DNA from: Flavobacteriales bacterium
Lineage (GTDB): Bacteria; Bacteroidota; Bacteroidia; Flavobacteriales_F; PHOS-HE28
Reading direction: 5' to 3'
Length of the DNA stretch: 64,000 nucleotides
Assembly: GCA_016717305.1 (NCBI GenBank)
Contig: JADKFY010000003.1
Location: forward strand, 62,001-126,000
Numbering within the stretch: the stretch's first letter is position 1; each line of letters opens with the position of its first letter. The position numbers and the translations under genes were made by a program. A model generated the notes under the pieces. The model had not been told where the DNA came from. It ran no database searches and was given only the letters and a program-made list of their open reading frames with translations. This document shows, in pieces, positions 26,006 to 34,003 of the stretch.

Positions 26006-27025
26006 ATGCACGCAGGCCGCAGATTCACGTTCAAGGAAGTTATCCGATGGACCCGCCGCGATATCCTATTCTACCTGGTATTGGCCAGCATACCCACAAT
26101 GCTTTACCAGTTCTTGGATTGGACTTGGCTAACGATCCCATGGGTACCGATCGCATTGGTGGGAACTGCAGTAGCATTCATCACGGGGTTCAAGAACAAC
26201 GCAACCTATGACCGTTTGTGGGAGGCTCGTTCCATCTATGGCGGTATCGTCAATTCCAGTCGTGCTTGGGGCATCATGGTCATGGACTTTGTCACCAACA
26301 AACACGCCCAACAACCGATCTCTTCCGAGGCATTGCGAAAGATCCACAGCGCGTTGATCCACCGCCACATTGCATGGTTGCATGCATTGCGTTTCCAACT
26401 GCGTGTTCCGCGTGCTTGGGAACACATGATCAAGAGCTACAACAAGGAATACCGGAAGTGGTACACGATCGATGAGGTGGAGAACAAGGTTGAAGACGCG
26501 CTCACGGGATTGATATCACCAGAGGAAAAAGCACTTGTCTTGGGCAAGTCCAATGCGGCAACTCAACTGATCACACAACAGAGCAAGGCCTTGCGCGAAC
26601 TACTGGATCAAGGCTTGATCGAAGACTTCCGCCACATGGAATTGGAAAAGCTTCTCGTGGAATTCTATGCACTACAGGGCAAGTGCGAACGGATCAAGAA
26701 CTTCCCTTACCCTCGCCAATTCGCCACGTTGAACTTGATGTTCGTTCGGCTCTTCATTTCTTTGGTCCCCTTCGGAATGTTGGGAGAATTCGCCAAAATG
26801 GGAGGCGAGTTCGTGTGGCTTACCATTCCGTTCAGTGCGCTGGTGGCATGGGTCTTCAACATGATGGAGAAGATCGGCGAAAGCACGGAGAACCCTTTCG
26901 AAGGAAGCGCGAACGATGTGCCCATTACCGCATTGACCAGAACGATCGAGATCGACCTGCGCGAGATGTTGGATGAAACGGATGTTCCGGCGCCGTTGAA
27001 GCCTATGAATATGATCTTGTCTTAA
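26006..27025 (+). CDS. Bestrophin-family anion channel
   Basis: The 339-residue protein belongs to the bestrophin / UPF0187 family of homopentameric chloride-type channels. Family features are VIRWTRRDILFYLVLASIPTMLYQ (first helix), ALVGTAVAFITGFKNNATYDRLWEAR with the strongly conserved NxxYDRxWEAR, SRAW, and the C-terminal GESTENPFEG loop. It acts in the inner membrane. The start ATG 26006 gives a short basic N-terminus before the first helix. It is convergent with the chitinase gene, 10 bases apart. Assignment is firm; the physiological ion is not known. Confidence 0.92.
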   Translation: MHAGRRFTFKEVIRWTRRDILFYLVLASIPTMLYQFLDWTWLTIPWVPIALVGTAVAFITGFKNNATYDRLWEARSIYGGIVNSSRAWGIMVMDFVTNKHAQQPISSEALRKIHSALIHRHIAWLHALRFQLRVPRAWEHMIKSYNKEYRKWYTIDEVENKVEDALTGLISPEEKALVLGKSNAATQLITQQSKALRELLDQGLIEDFRHMELEKLLVEFYALQGKCERIKNFPYPRQFATLNLMFVRLFISLVPFGMLGEFAKMGGEFVWLTIPFSALVAWVFNMMEKIGESTENPFEGSANDVPITALTRTIEIDLREMLDETDVPAPLKPMNMILS

Positions 27026-27035
27026 AGTTAGAATG

Positions 27036-28364
27036 TCAGTGTGCAATAAAGACTTTCGCAAATCCCTTCAACCCGGACGTGTCTTGCAGTTGTATCGTGT
27101 ACAGGCCCGCTTCGAGTTGTTCAGTCGCCAACGTGATCGTCGAATTCGCGGATAAATAGTCCTCCAGAACGTGTTGACCCACCGCATTCGTGATCAGAAC
27201 CTTCACTTGTCCAGTGATCTCAGGAGGCAGCTCGATCCGGACCAGATCAGAAGCCGGATTGGGGAAAACAGCGATCGCCATGCCAGCATTCTCTTGTACT
27301 TCAGTTGAAAAGTCGGCGAAAATGCGCTCGTAGTTCTCTGCGAAAGAATAGCTCCCGTTGCACGCTGGCGCCGCATCCCAATTGATGCTCCATGTCATCA
27401 GACCACGCAGATCGGGATAACCACCGGAATGTTGCAAGGCATACGCACCGGGTTGTGTTCCGGCCCCCAACAGGTAGCGCACGGCATCGAAAACCGTTGC
27501 CGTATCCGCGTAGCCGCCACCGGCTGCGCTAACACAAGCGGGTAGCGCAACGGCAATTTGATCGGCACGCATTCCTTCGAAAACGCCACCTGAAGTGGAA
27601 AAACCTTGGATCACGGCCTCGGTTTGGCTCACGATGAAGTCCGCAGTGCCCTGCTCGTAGATCACACCATCCAAGCCGTACATGCTGCCGCTGTTGTAGA
27701 GCTGCACTTGCAGGATATCGACCGAGTCACGCAGCGCATCGATCACGGGCAGGTAGGCTCCCCAAAGACCGCCGAATGCACTTTGGCCACCCTGCACGTA
27801 GGCCGTTTCCGGGGCCATGGTCAGGAATAATTTGCTGCCGTTCGCAGAGCGATAACCTGCCATGATCCCACGGATCGCATCGATCAAGCGAATGATCGTG
27901 GCATCCACCGGTGCGGTGATCGTTCCCCCAGTGGTCGAAATGGACGAGCCTTCGAGATCGATGTCCATTCCATCGAATCCATATGCATTAATGATGTTGA
28001 CCATGCTGGCGACGAACTGATCACGCTCCTGGTCGCTATCGAGATGCACCGGTGCGTTGGCTCCACCGATGCTGATGGACACCACCTTGCCCGCTGCGCG
28101 TAGCTGAGCAACTTGCGTGGTGAACTCGGCGATCGTGTTTCCCGACGGCGTGAACACTATATCGTGGCTGCTACCGACAACGGGTTCCGCGAACGAAACC
28201 TCGATCACATTGTATCGTGGATCGATCTGGTCCAATGGTAAGTATGGAGCAGCGGCATCGTTCCAATTGTGCCAATATCCGATCAGGGCGGGATGGGGTT
28301 GTGCTTGGGCAAGGAGCGTTGTACAGAAGAGGAAAGCGAAAATGGCAAGGAGGATGAGTCGCAT
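27036..28364 (-). CDS. Secreted GH18 chitinase with type IX secretion sorting domain
   Basis: The 442-residue protein has a signal peptide (residues 1-22, ending LAQAQ), a glycoside hydrolase family 18 TIM barrel and a C-terminal sorting domain. The barrel carries VVSISIGG (the SxGG motif) and the catalytic FDGMDIDLEGS with D131, D134, D136 and E138. GLMTWSINWD is the last barrel strand with the conserved Trp. The C-terminal 80 residues (VFPNPASDLVRIELP, ending LKGFAKVFIAH) are a type A T9SS signal, so the enzyme is secreted to the surface or medium. It would cleave chitin or related N-acetylglucosamine chains. Confidence 0.92.
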   Translation of the reverse strand: MRLILLAIFAFLFCTTLLAQAQPHPALIGYWHNWNDAAAPYLPLDQIDPRYNVIEVSFAEPVVGSSHDIVFTPSGNTIAEFTTQVAQLRAAGKVVSISIGGANAPVHLDSDQERDQFVASMVNIINAYGFDGMDIDLEGSSISTTGGTITAPVDATIIRLIDAIRGIMAGYRSANGSKLFLTMAPETAYVQGGQSAFGGLWGAYLPVIDALRDSVDILQVQLYNSGSMYGLDGVIYEQGTADFIVSQTEAVIQGFSTSGGVFEGMRADQIAVALPACVSAAGGGYADTATVFDAVRYLLGAGTQPGAYALQHSGGYPDLRGLMTWSINWDAAPACNGSYSFAENYERIFADFSTEVQENAGMAIAVFPNPASDLVRIELPPEITGQVKVLITNAVGQHVLEDYLSANSTITLATEQLEAGLYTIQLQDTSGLKGFAKVFIAH

Positions 28365-28476
28365 GGATGGTCCTGATCAGTTGGAAAAGTAAGGCTACTG
28401 GATCCTCAACACCCGCGCACGGTACGAACAGATCCATCTTGTTAGTTGGACTTCCAAACAAGTCTCCCCATGAAAA

Positions 28477-28495
28477 AAGGGCCTCGCGGCCCTTT
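28477..28495 (-). terminator. Rho-independent terminator of the rpsF-rpsR-rplI operon
   Basis: On the minus strand, GGGCC-GCGA-GGCCC is followed by a run of six T. It lies about 50 bases after the rplI stop codon. Confidence 0.75.
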
Positions 28496-28510
28496 CTTCA
28501 ATTCGTTCTT

Positions 28511-28542
28511 CCTTCTCCTTGGGAGAGGGGTCGGGGTGAGGG
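28511..28542. repeat. Possible dispersed purine/pyrimidine-rich repeat
   Basis: A CCTTCTCCTTGGGAGAGG palindromic segment followed by GGTCGGGGTGAGGG lies directly after rplI. Similar CCCTCACCCC...CTCTCCC palindromic strings occur between genes in many bacteria. Only one copy is visible here. Confidence 0.35.
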
Positions 28543-28543
28543 A

Positions 28544-28990
28544 TCACTCCTCCACCACCTCGAAGGCGATGGTACGGACCACATCGCGGTGGAAGGTCAC
28601 TTCCGCCTCGTAGCTGCCCAGGTTCTTGATCGCTTCACCTTTCAGTTTGATGTGCTTGCGGTCCACCTCGAAGCCGAGTGCACGAATGGCATCGGCGATC
28701 TGGATGGTATTCACACTACCGAAGATCTTTCCACCCTCGCCTGCTTTGGCGCCGATCTTCAGCGTCTTGTCGGTGAGGCCTTCGGCCATCTTGTTGGCTT
28801 CGTCCTTGATCTTCGTTTCCTTGTGGGCACGTTGTTTCAAGGTCTCGGCCAATTGCTTCTTTTGACTTTCGGTTGCACTAACGGCCAACCCGCGGGGCAG
28901 CAGGAAATTCCTTGCATAGCCCTCTTTCACTTTCACCAGGTCATTGGCATAACCCACGTGCTCAACGTCTTGTTTCAGGATAACTTCCAT
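28544..28990 (-). CDS. rplI: 50S ribosomal protein L9
   Basis: L9 binds 23S rRNA near the L1 stalk. The 148-residue protein begins MEVILKQDVEHVGYANDLVKVKEGYARNFLLPRGLA, which contains the classic L9 signature. A long connecting helix (KKQLAETLKQRAHKETKIKDEA) and a C-terminal domain (GKIFGSVNTIQIADAI) follow. It is the last gene of the rpsF-rpsR-rplI operon, 14 bases after rpsR. Confidence 0.98.
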   Translation of the reverse strand: MEVILKQDVEHVGYANDLVKVKEGYARNFLLPRGLAVSATESQKKQLAETLKQRAHKETKIKDEANKMAEGLTDKTLKIGAKAGEGGKIFGSVNTIQIADAIRALGFEVDRKHIKLKGEAIKNLGSYEAEVTFHRDVVRTIAFEVVEE

Positions 28991-29004
28991 TGTCAGTTCG
29001 TTGT

Positions 29005-29274
29005 TTACTTGAGCATGTCAGCCACGTACGGCATCAGCGCCAAATGGCGGCAACGCTTCACGGCTTGTCCAACTTTACGTTGGTACTTCAGGCTGGTGCC
29101 GGTGAGGCGACGTGGAAGGATCTTGCCCTGCTCGTTCACGAAACGCATCAGGAAGTCCTCGTCCTTGTAATCGATGTAGGTGATCCCCATCTTCTTGAAG
29201 CGACAGTATTTGTCCTTCTTGGTCTCGATGGCGATCGGGGTGAGATACCGGATCTCGCTATTGTCTGCGGCCAT
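29005..29274 (-). CDS. rpsR: 30S ribosomal protein S18
   Basis: S18 pairs with S6 on the 30S platform. The 89-residue protein has IRYLTPIAIETKKDKYCRFKKMGITYIDYKD and the signature LRRFVNEQGKILPRRLTGTS-like region (here LMRFVNEQGKILPRRLTGT), with KYQRKVGQAVKRCRHLALMPY at the end. It sits in the standard rpsF-rpsR-rplI order, 3 bases after rpsF. Confidence 0.98.
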   Translation of the reverse strand: MAADNSEIRYLTPIAIETKKDKYCRFKKMGITYIDYKDEDFLMRFVNEQGKILPRRLTGTSLKYQRKVGQAVKRCRHLALMPYVADMLK

Positions 29275-29277
29275 GGC

Positions 29278-29643
29278 TTATGCGTTTGAGGGTTCTGCGG
29301 TTTCCTTCTTCGCGGAGCGCTTGGAACGGCGCTTTTCCGCAAAGGCGATGTGGTGTTTGTCCATCACGATGGTAAGGAACCGGATCACGCGTTCGTCACG
29401 ACGGTATTCGGTCTCGAGCTTGGCCACGAGCGCTGGCTCGCTTTCAAACTCGAACAGGTGGTAGAAGCCCGTGGACTTCTTCTGGATGGGATACGCAAGC
29501 TTGCGCATTCCCCAGCTCTCTTCGTGGTGGACCTTTCCACTGCCTGCTTTGATCAGGTCTTTGAATTTCTTTACCGTCTCCTTTGTCTGGTCCTCAGACA
29601 AAACGGGAGTTAAAATGAAGACGGCTTCGTACCGGTTGGTCAT
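29278..29643 (-). CDS. rpsF: 30S ribosomal protein S6
   Basis: S6 binds S18 and 16S rRNA. The 121-residue protein begins MTNRYEAVFILTPVLSEDQTKE and contains the WGMRKLAYPIQKKSTGFYHLFEFE core and RDERVIRFLTI. The C-terminus is a basic, disordered tail. A longer upstream reading frame exists but the ATG at 29643 matches the family start and follows a perfect -7 box at 29667-29674. First gene of the operon. Confidence 0.97.
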   Translation of the reverse strand: MTNRYEAVFILTPVLSEDQTKETVKKFKDLIKAGSGKVHHEESWGMRKLAYPIQKKSTGFYHLFEFESEPALVAKLETEYRRDERVIRFLTIVMDKHHIAFAEKRRSKRSAKKETAEPSNA

Positions 29644-29666
29644 ACCTTTTCGGTTGAATTGGGGCG

Positions 29667-29674
29667 CAAATGTA
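29667..29674 (-). promoter_or_regulatory. Promoter -7 box (TACATTTG on the minus strand) of rpsF operon
   Basis: The minus-strand sequence TACATTTG is a perfect TAnnTTTG match 23 bases before the rpsF start. Confidence 0.65.
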
Positions 29675-29963
29675 GGTGTTTTACCGTGAAGTTGTTCGGT
29701 CTGCGAGCACTTCGGCACCCGGAAATGAACTGGCACCTCCGATCACGTTCTGAAAAGTGTTGAAAACTTGTTGGACCGGTAAACCAAAAGAACATTCTAT
29801 CATGTTGACCCTCAAATGATTGTCCATCCATCAGACCGATCGTTCTATCCGTGAACTTCCCAACGGATCTGATCCACGACCGCCCCGGATCGTTACCTTC
29901 GCAAGCATTCCATTCAGCTTGCTGCATTTCAGTTGAGCATTCCTTCAACCCCTCCTCGTCCAC
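29675..29963. other. Divergent intergenic region between rpsF and dnaX
   Basis: The space between divergent rpsF and dnaX is 320 bases. Apart from the two promoter boxes (29667-29674 minus, 29894-29901 plus) I see no gene, RNA or clear repeat in it. Confidence 0.6.
29894..29901 (+). promoter_or_regulatory. Candidate -7 box (TACCTTCG) before dnaX
   Basis: TACCTTCG, of the TAnnTTCG form, lies 62 bases before the dnaX start. Confidence 0.45.
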
Positions 29964-31748
29964 ATGGACCAATACGTCGTTAGTGCCCGTAAATACCGAC
30001 CAGCCACCTTTGATTCAGTGGTGGGCCAGGACCATGTGACCGGGACGCTGAAGAATGCGATCCGCACCAATCATGTGGCACAAGCCTTCTTATTCACGGG
30101 TCCGCGGGGTGTAGGCAAGACCACCTGTGCTCGCATTTTGGCCCGTACCGTGAATTGCGAGGACCTGGGTGAAGACCTTGTGGCCTGTGGCAAATGCCCA
30201 CCGTGCAAAACCTTCGATGAGGGGCACAGCATGAACATCTTCGAATTGGATGCGGCCAGCAACAACAGTGTGGAGGACATCCGTACGTTGATCACGCAGG
30301 TGACCATTGCACCTCAAGTGGGCACCAAGAAGGTGTACATCATTGACGAGGTGCACATGCTCAGCTCCCAAGCGTTCAATGCCTTTTTGAAGACTTTGGA
30401 GGAGCCGCCTAGCTATGCCATTTTCATATTGGCCACCACGGAAAAGCACAAGATCATTCCCACGATCCTGAGCCGATGCCAGGTCTTTGATTTCCGGCGG
30501 ATCCGTTTGGGCGATATCACTGGGCATTTGGCCGACATTGCTCGAAAGGAACACATTGAAGTAGAGCAGCAGGCCTTGCATGTGATCGCCCAAAAGGCCG
30601 ATGGCGGCTTGCGGGATGCGTTGAGCATCTTCGACCAGTTGGTTAGCTTTTCAGGGAATAAGCTGACCTACCAGGATGTGGTCACGAATTTGAACGTTTT
30701 GGACCATGAGCACTATTTCCGGGTCACGGACAGCATTATCCGGGGCGATATCCCAGCAGCATTGGTTGAATACAACGCGATCCTGCAGCAAGGCTTCGAT
30801 GGACACCTCTTCGTTAGCGGGTTGGCGCGCCATTTCCGCGACTTGCTTGTAAGCCAAGATGCGCGTACGCTGCCCTTGTTGGAAGTCGGCCAAGAACTCA
30901 CTGCCCGATACGGTGATCAGGCCCAGCGTGCCAGTCGCGACCTCTTGGTAAATGGATTGGACCGCCTCGCCCATTGCGACAGCCAATACAAGGCGAGCAA
31001 GGAGCCTCGCCTGTTGGTGGAGTTGACCCTGATCCAGATGTGCCGGACCATGGGCACAGGGGACTCCAAACCGGAGAATGGTGCATCAGCAAGTGCCGCA
31101 ACCGATCAAAAAAAAAGTCCTGACCCAAGCATAGCTGCCGAAAAAGCACCTGAACCCGCACCTGCGGCCAGCCCCAGCGTGGTATCGGAACCGGTGGAGG
31201 CAACTGTCCCGATCCCTCATGATGTCCCTTCACCCAAGTCGAATGGTGTGGATGAACGCCTGAACTACGTACCCAAGCGCCGGTTGGCCGGGCAAGTGAG
31301 CATCAAGGAAACCGCTGCAGCGGCGGCCGTGGAAACCGCACCGATGGTCTTGCAGGACGAAGATGGTTCCGGCCCGGCCTCGTCCAGGGAAGTGAACCCT
31401 GCCTTGCTCTTGAAAATATGGCGCGACTATGCCATGTTGCAGAAGAAGAACGGGCGCGACAGCTTACACGCCACGCTATTGGCGAACGAGCCGAAAGTGA
31501 GCGGTCCTGGACGCATCGCCTTCACTATTGTGAATAAGGTGCAAGAGAACTACATGCGTGAAGAGAAGCCCGAACTATTGGGCTACATCCGCCGCAACTT
31601 GGGTGATCCGGGTTTGGAATTGGAAGTGATCCAAGCCGAGATCAAAGTGAAACCCCGGTACACCACCTTGGACAAGTTCAAGTTGATGGCGGAGAAGAAT
31701 CCGGCCTTGTTGGTATTGCGGGAGGAATTGGACTTGGATCTGGGGTAG
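29964..31748 (+). CDS. dnaX: DNA polymerase III subunits gamma/tau
   Basis: DnaX is the clamp-loader ATPase. The 594-residue protein has Walker A FTGPRGVGKTT (Lys52), the four-Cys zinc module (CEDLGEDLVACGKCPPC), Walker B IIDEVHML and the SRC arginine-finger segment in ILSRCQVFDF. Domain III and a Pro/Ala-rich linker follow (residues about 365-430). A C-terminal domain with LLKIWRDYAMLQKKNGRD replaces the tau domains of enterobacteria, as in other Bacteroidota. A run of A at 31105-31112 codes for Lys-Lys in the linker; I do not infer a programmed frameshift there. Confidence 0.95.
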   Translation: MDQYVVSARKYRPATFDSVVGQDHVTGTLKNAIRTNHVAQAFLFTGPRGVGKTTCARILARTVNCEDLGEDLVACGKCPPCKTFDEGHSMNIFELDAASNNSVEDIRTLITQVTIAPQVGTKKVYIIDEVHMLSSQAFNAFLKTLEEPPSYAIFILATTEKHKIIPTILSRCQVFDFRRIRLGDITGHLADIARKEHIEVEQQALHVIAQKADGGLRDALSIFDQLVSFSGNKLTYQDVVTNLNVLDHEHYFRVTDSIIRGDIPAALVEYNAILQQGFDGHLFVSGLARHFRDLLVSQDARTLPLLEVGQELTARYGDQAQRASRDLLVNGLDRLAHCDSQYKASKEPRLLVELTLIQMCRTMGTGDSKPENGASASAATDQKKSPDPSIAAEKAPEPAPAASPSVVSEPVEATVPIPHDVPSPKSNGVDERLNYVPKRRLAGQVSIKETAAAAAVETAPMVLQDEDGSGPASSREVNPALLLKIWRDYAMLQKKNGRDSLHATLLANEPKVSGPGRIAFTIVNKVQENYMREEKPELLGYIRRNLGDPGLELEVIQAEIKVKPRYTTLDKFKLMAEKNPALLVLREELDLDLG

Positions 31749-31787
31749 TACTTACGGACAGTACGAGTTGCTTCGACACACTTGCAC

Positions 31788-32552
31788 ATGAGCGCAATTC
31801 ACCCGTTGAACCGGAAAGTGATCACGACGATCTGCATCTTGTTCGCAACACAGTTCTTGGCTGCGCAGAAAACGGATACCACCCGTTTCAAGAATGGGCA
31901 CTATTGTGTTTTTGATCGTGGCAAGGACGGCTTTCCTATAAATCCAATTGAGTATTACGACACAACTGGTGTATTGACCCACACGCGCAGCTACCGGGGC
32001 CAAATGCTGGATGGGCCACTGACCGTCTATGATCGAGAAGGCCGAAAGACCGAACTAATAGCCTACAAAGGTGGACTTAAACACGGCAACAACATCCAAT
32101 ATTTTCCGGACGGTTCGATACATAATATTTGGACGTTTCGCATGGGCGAGGTCCACGGCAACGGAAGAACATACCACCCGAATGGCCAGCTCGAATGGAG
32201 TATGGGCCTGAAATCTGGCCGATTGCACGGATTGCGGGTATTGCGCGATTCCACTGGTGCCAAATTCAATGGGGAATACACCACGAATTTTCCACTGAAC
32301 AGGGGCTATTACACCACCAGCAACATCAACGGAAGACCCCATGGAAAGTTTTCGGTAATGCGCAGTGATAGCACAATGAATTACACAGGATATTTCAATA
32401 AAGGCTATCCCGACGGCGAATACATTTACTACGACAAAGCAGGCAAAGTGCGTTACCGCGACTACTACAATAAGGGGAAATTCGTAGAAAGCATCCAAGG
32501 TGATGGCAAAAGTATAAGTGAACCCAAGCCACTGGATGATGAGCCGCATTGA
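31788..32552 (+). CDS. Secreted MORN-repeat protein, YwqK-like
   Basis: The 254-residue protein has a signal peptide (VITTICILFATQFLAAQ) followed by about seven MORN-type / YwqK-type repeats: GQMLDGPLTVYDREG, GGLKHGNNIQYFPDGS, GEVHGNGRTYHPNGQLEW, KSGRLHGLRVLRDS, GYPDGEYIYYDKAGK and others. Such repeats are often annotated as toxin-antitoxin antitoxins, but here no toxin is adjacent and the protein is exported, so that label is doubtful. A structural or binding role in the envelope is more likely. ATG 31788 is preferred to TTG 31782. It starts 39 bases after dnaX. Confidence 0.75.
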   Translation: MSAIHPLNRKVITTICILFATQFLAAQKTDTTRFKNGHYCVFDRGKDGFPINPIEYYDTTGVLTHTRSYRGQMLDGPLTVYDREGRKTELIAYKGGLKHGNNIQYFPDGSIHNIWTFRMGEVHGNGRTYHPNGQLEWSMGLKSGRLHGLRVLRDSTGAKFNGEYTTNFPLNRGYYTTSNINGRPHGKFSVMRSDSTMNYTGYFNKGYPDGEYIYYDKAGKVRYRDYYNKGKFVESIQGDGKSISEPKPLDDEPH

Positions 32553-32646
32553 ATTGGCAAGGCTGTAGTTGCATCTTTCCACGTTTATTCACGTTCATTC
32601 ACGGTTCCTGCTCTATTAGTTCCAGCCGCCAAAGCGCACGAGCAAG

Positions 32647-32663
32647 CCCGGCTCGAAGCCGGG
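32647..32663. terminator. Hairpin CCCGGCT-CGA-AGCCGGG
   Basis: A perfect 7-bp stem with a 3-base loop lies between the MORN-repeat gene and icd and is followed by TTGAATCTT. It may end the upstream transcript; the T-run is weak. Just upstream (32584-32605) are TTCACGTTCATTCACGG-type repeats. Confidence 0.45.
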
Positions 32664-32671
32664 TTGAATCT

Positions 32672-32679
32672 TACCTTCG
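32672..32679 (+). promoter_or_regulatory. Candidate -7 box (TACCTTCG) before icd
   Basis: TACCTTCG lies 37 bases before the icd start and has the same sequence as the boxes before dnaX and the acyltransferase. Confidence 0.45.
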
Positions 32680-32716
32680 CCACCCGAACAAACCAAGCAC
32701 CCATTAAAGTACCCGT

Positions 32717-33937
32717 ATGTCGAAGATCAAGGTAAGCAAGCCCGTAGTGGAATTGGATGGCGACGAAATGACGCGAATCATTTGGAAGTGGATCAAGGAC
32801 CAATTGATCCTGCCCTATGTGGATGTGCCCATCGAGTACTACGATCTCGGCATGGAAAGCCGCGACAAGACGGACGATAAGATCACCGTGGATGCTGCCA
32901 ATGCGATCAAAAAGCACAATGTGGGGATCAAGTGCGCAACGATCACTCCAGACGAGGATCGTGTCAAGGAATTCGGCTTGAAGCAAATGTGGAAGAGCCC
33001 GAACGGGACGATCCGCAACATCTTGGGTGGAACGGTATTCCGCGAACCCATCGTGATCAGCAACATCCCGCGTTTGGTGCCGGGTTGGACCAAGCCCATC
33101 GTGATCGGCCGTCACGCCTTCGGTGATCAGTACCGCGCTACGGATGCGGTGATCAAGGGAAAAGGAAAGTTGACAATGACCTTCACCCCGGAAGATGGTG
33201 GCGAAGCACAGACTTGGAACGTGTACGACTTCGAGGGCGGCGGCGTGGCCATGAGCATGTACAACACGGACGAAAGCATCGATGGCTTCGCACACAGTTG
33301 CTTCAATTTGGCCTTGCAGAAGAAATGGCCATTGTACCTGAGCACGAAGAATACCATCCTGAAGAAATACGACGGTCGGTTCAAGGACATCTTCGAAGAG
33401 GTGTACCAACAGCATTTCAAAGCCGATTTCGCCGCAGCGGGCATTACCTACGAGCACCGCTTGATCGATGACATGGTGGCCAGCGCCATGAAGTGGAGCG
33501 GTGGCTACGTATGGGCCTGCAAGAATTACGATGGTGATGTCCAGAGCGATACCGTTGCCCAAGGCTTCGGGTCGCTCGGCCTAATGACCAGCGTGCTGAT
33601 CACCCCCGATGGCAAGACCATGGAATCTGAAGCAGCGCACGGCACAGTTACTCGCCACTACCGCCAGCACCAGCAGGGCAAACCCACTAGCACGAACCCG
33701 ATCGCGAGCATTTTCGCATGGACGCGGGGCCTCGCTTTCCGTGGCAAGTTGGATGGCAATCAAGCATTGATCGATTTCGCGAACAAATTGGAGAAAGCCT
33801 GCATCAGCACCGTTGAGAGCGGCAAGATGACCAAGGACCTTGCAGTGTGCATCCACGGAAATAACGTGGGGCCAGAAGCCTATTTAACGAGCGAGGATTT
33901 CATGGCTGCGCTAAGGGAGGAGTTGGAGCGGGCCTAG
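32717..33937 (+). CDS. icd: Isocitrate dehydrogenase, NADP-dependent (eukaryote-like type)
   Basis: The enzyme oxidises isocitrate to 2-oxoglutarate in the TCA cycle. The 406-residue protein matches the homodimeric subfamily II that includes mammalian IDH1: VVELDGDEMTRIIWKWIKDQLI, KSPNGTIRNILGGTVFREPI (substrate Ser and Arg), GRHAFGDQYRATD, YDGRFKDIF and LIDDMVASAMKWSGGYVWACKNYDGDVQSD (metal-binding Asp residues). NADP specificity is typical for the subfamily. A promoter box and hairpin precede it; it appears monocistronic. Confidence 0.95.
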   Translation: MSKIKVSKPVVELDGDEMTRIIWKWIKDQLILPYVDVPIEYYDLGMESRDKTDDKITVDAANAIKKHNVGIKCATITPDEDRVKEFGLKQMWKSPNGTIRNILGGTVFREPIVISNIPRLVPGWTKPIVIGRHAFGDQYRATDAVIKGKGKLTMTFTPEDGGEAQTWNVYDFEGGGVAMSMYNTDESIDGFAHSCFNLALQKKWPLYLSTKNTILKKYDGRFKDIFEEVYQQHFKADFAAAGITYEHRLIDDMVASAMKWSGGYVWACKNYDGDVQSDTVAQGFGSLGLMTSVLITPDGKTMESEAAHGTVTRHYRQHQQGKPTSTNPIASIFAWTRGLAFRGKLDGNQALIDFANKLEKACISTVESGKMTKDLAVCIHGNNVGPEAYLTSEDFMAALREELERA

Positions 33938-34003
33938 AATAAACATTGTTGATCTCTTGAACTGGCCTTTCGAGGCCCCTTCTCTTTTCCTGACCTTCGT
34001 GCG

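Noticed and set aside
31100..31120. A-run in dnaX as a programmed frameshift making gamma
   Set aside because: The run lies in the linker, but I see no convincing following hairpin or early stop arrangement, and Bacteroidota dnaX genes are not known to me to use it.
31788..32552. Toxin-antitoxin system from YwqK-like repeats
   Set aside because: There is no adjacent toxin and the protein has a signal peptide.
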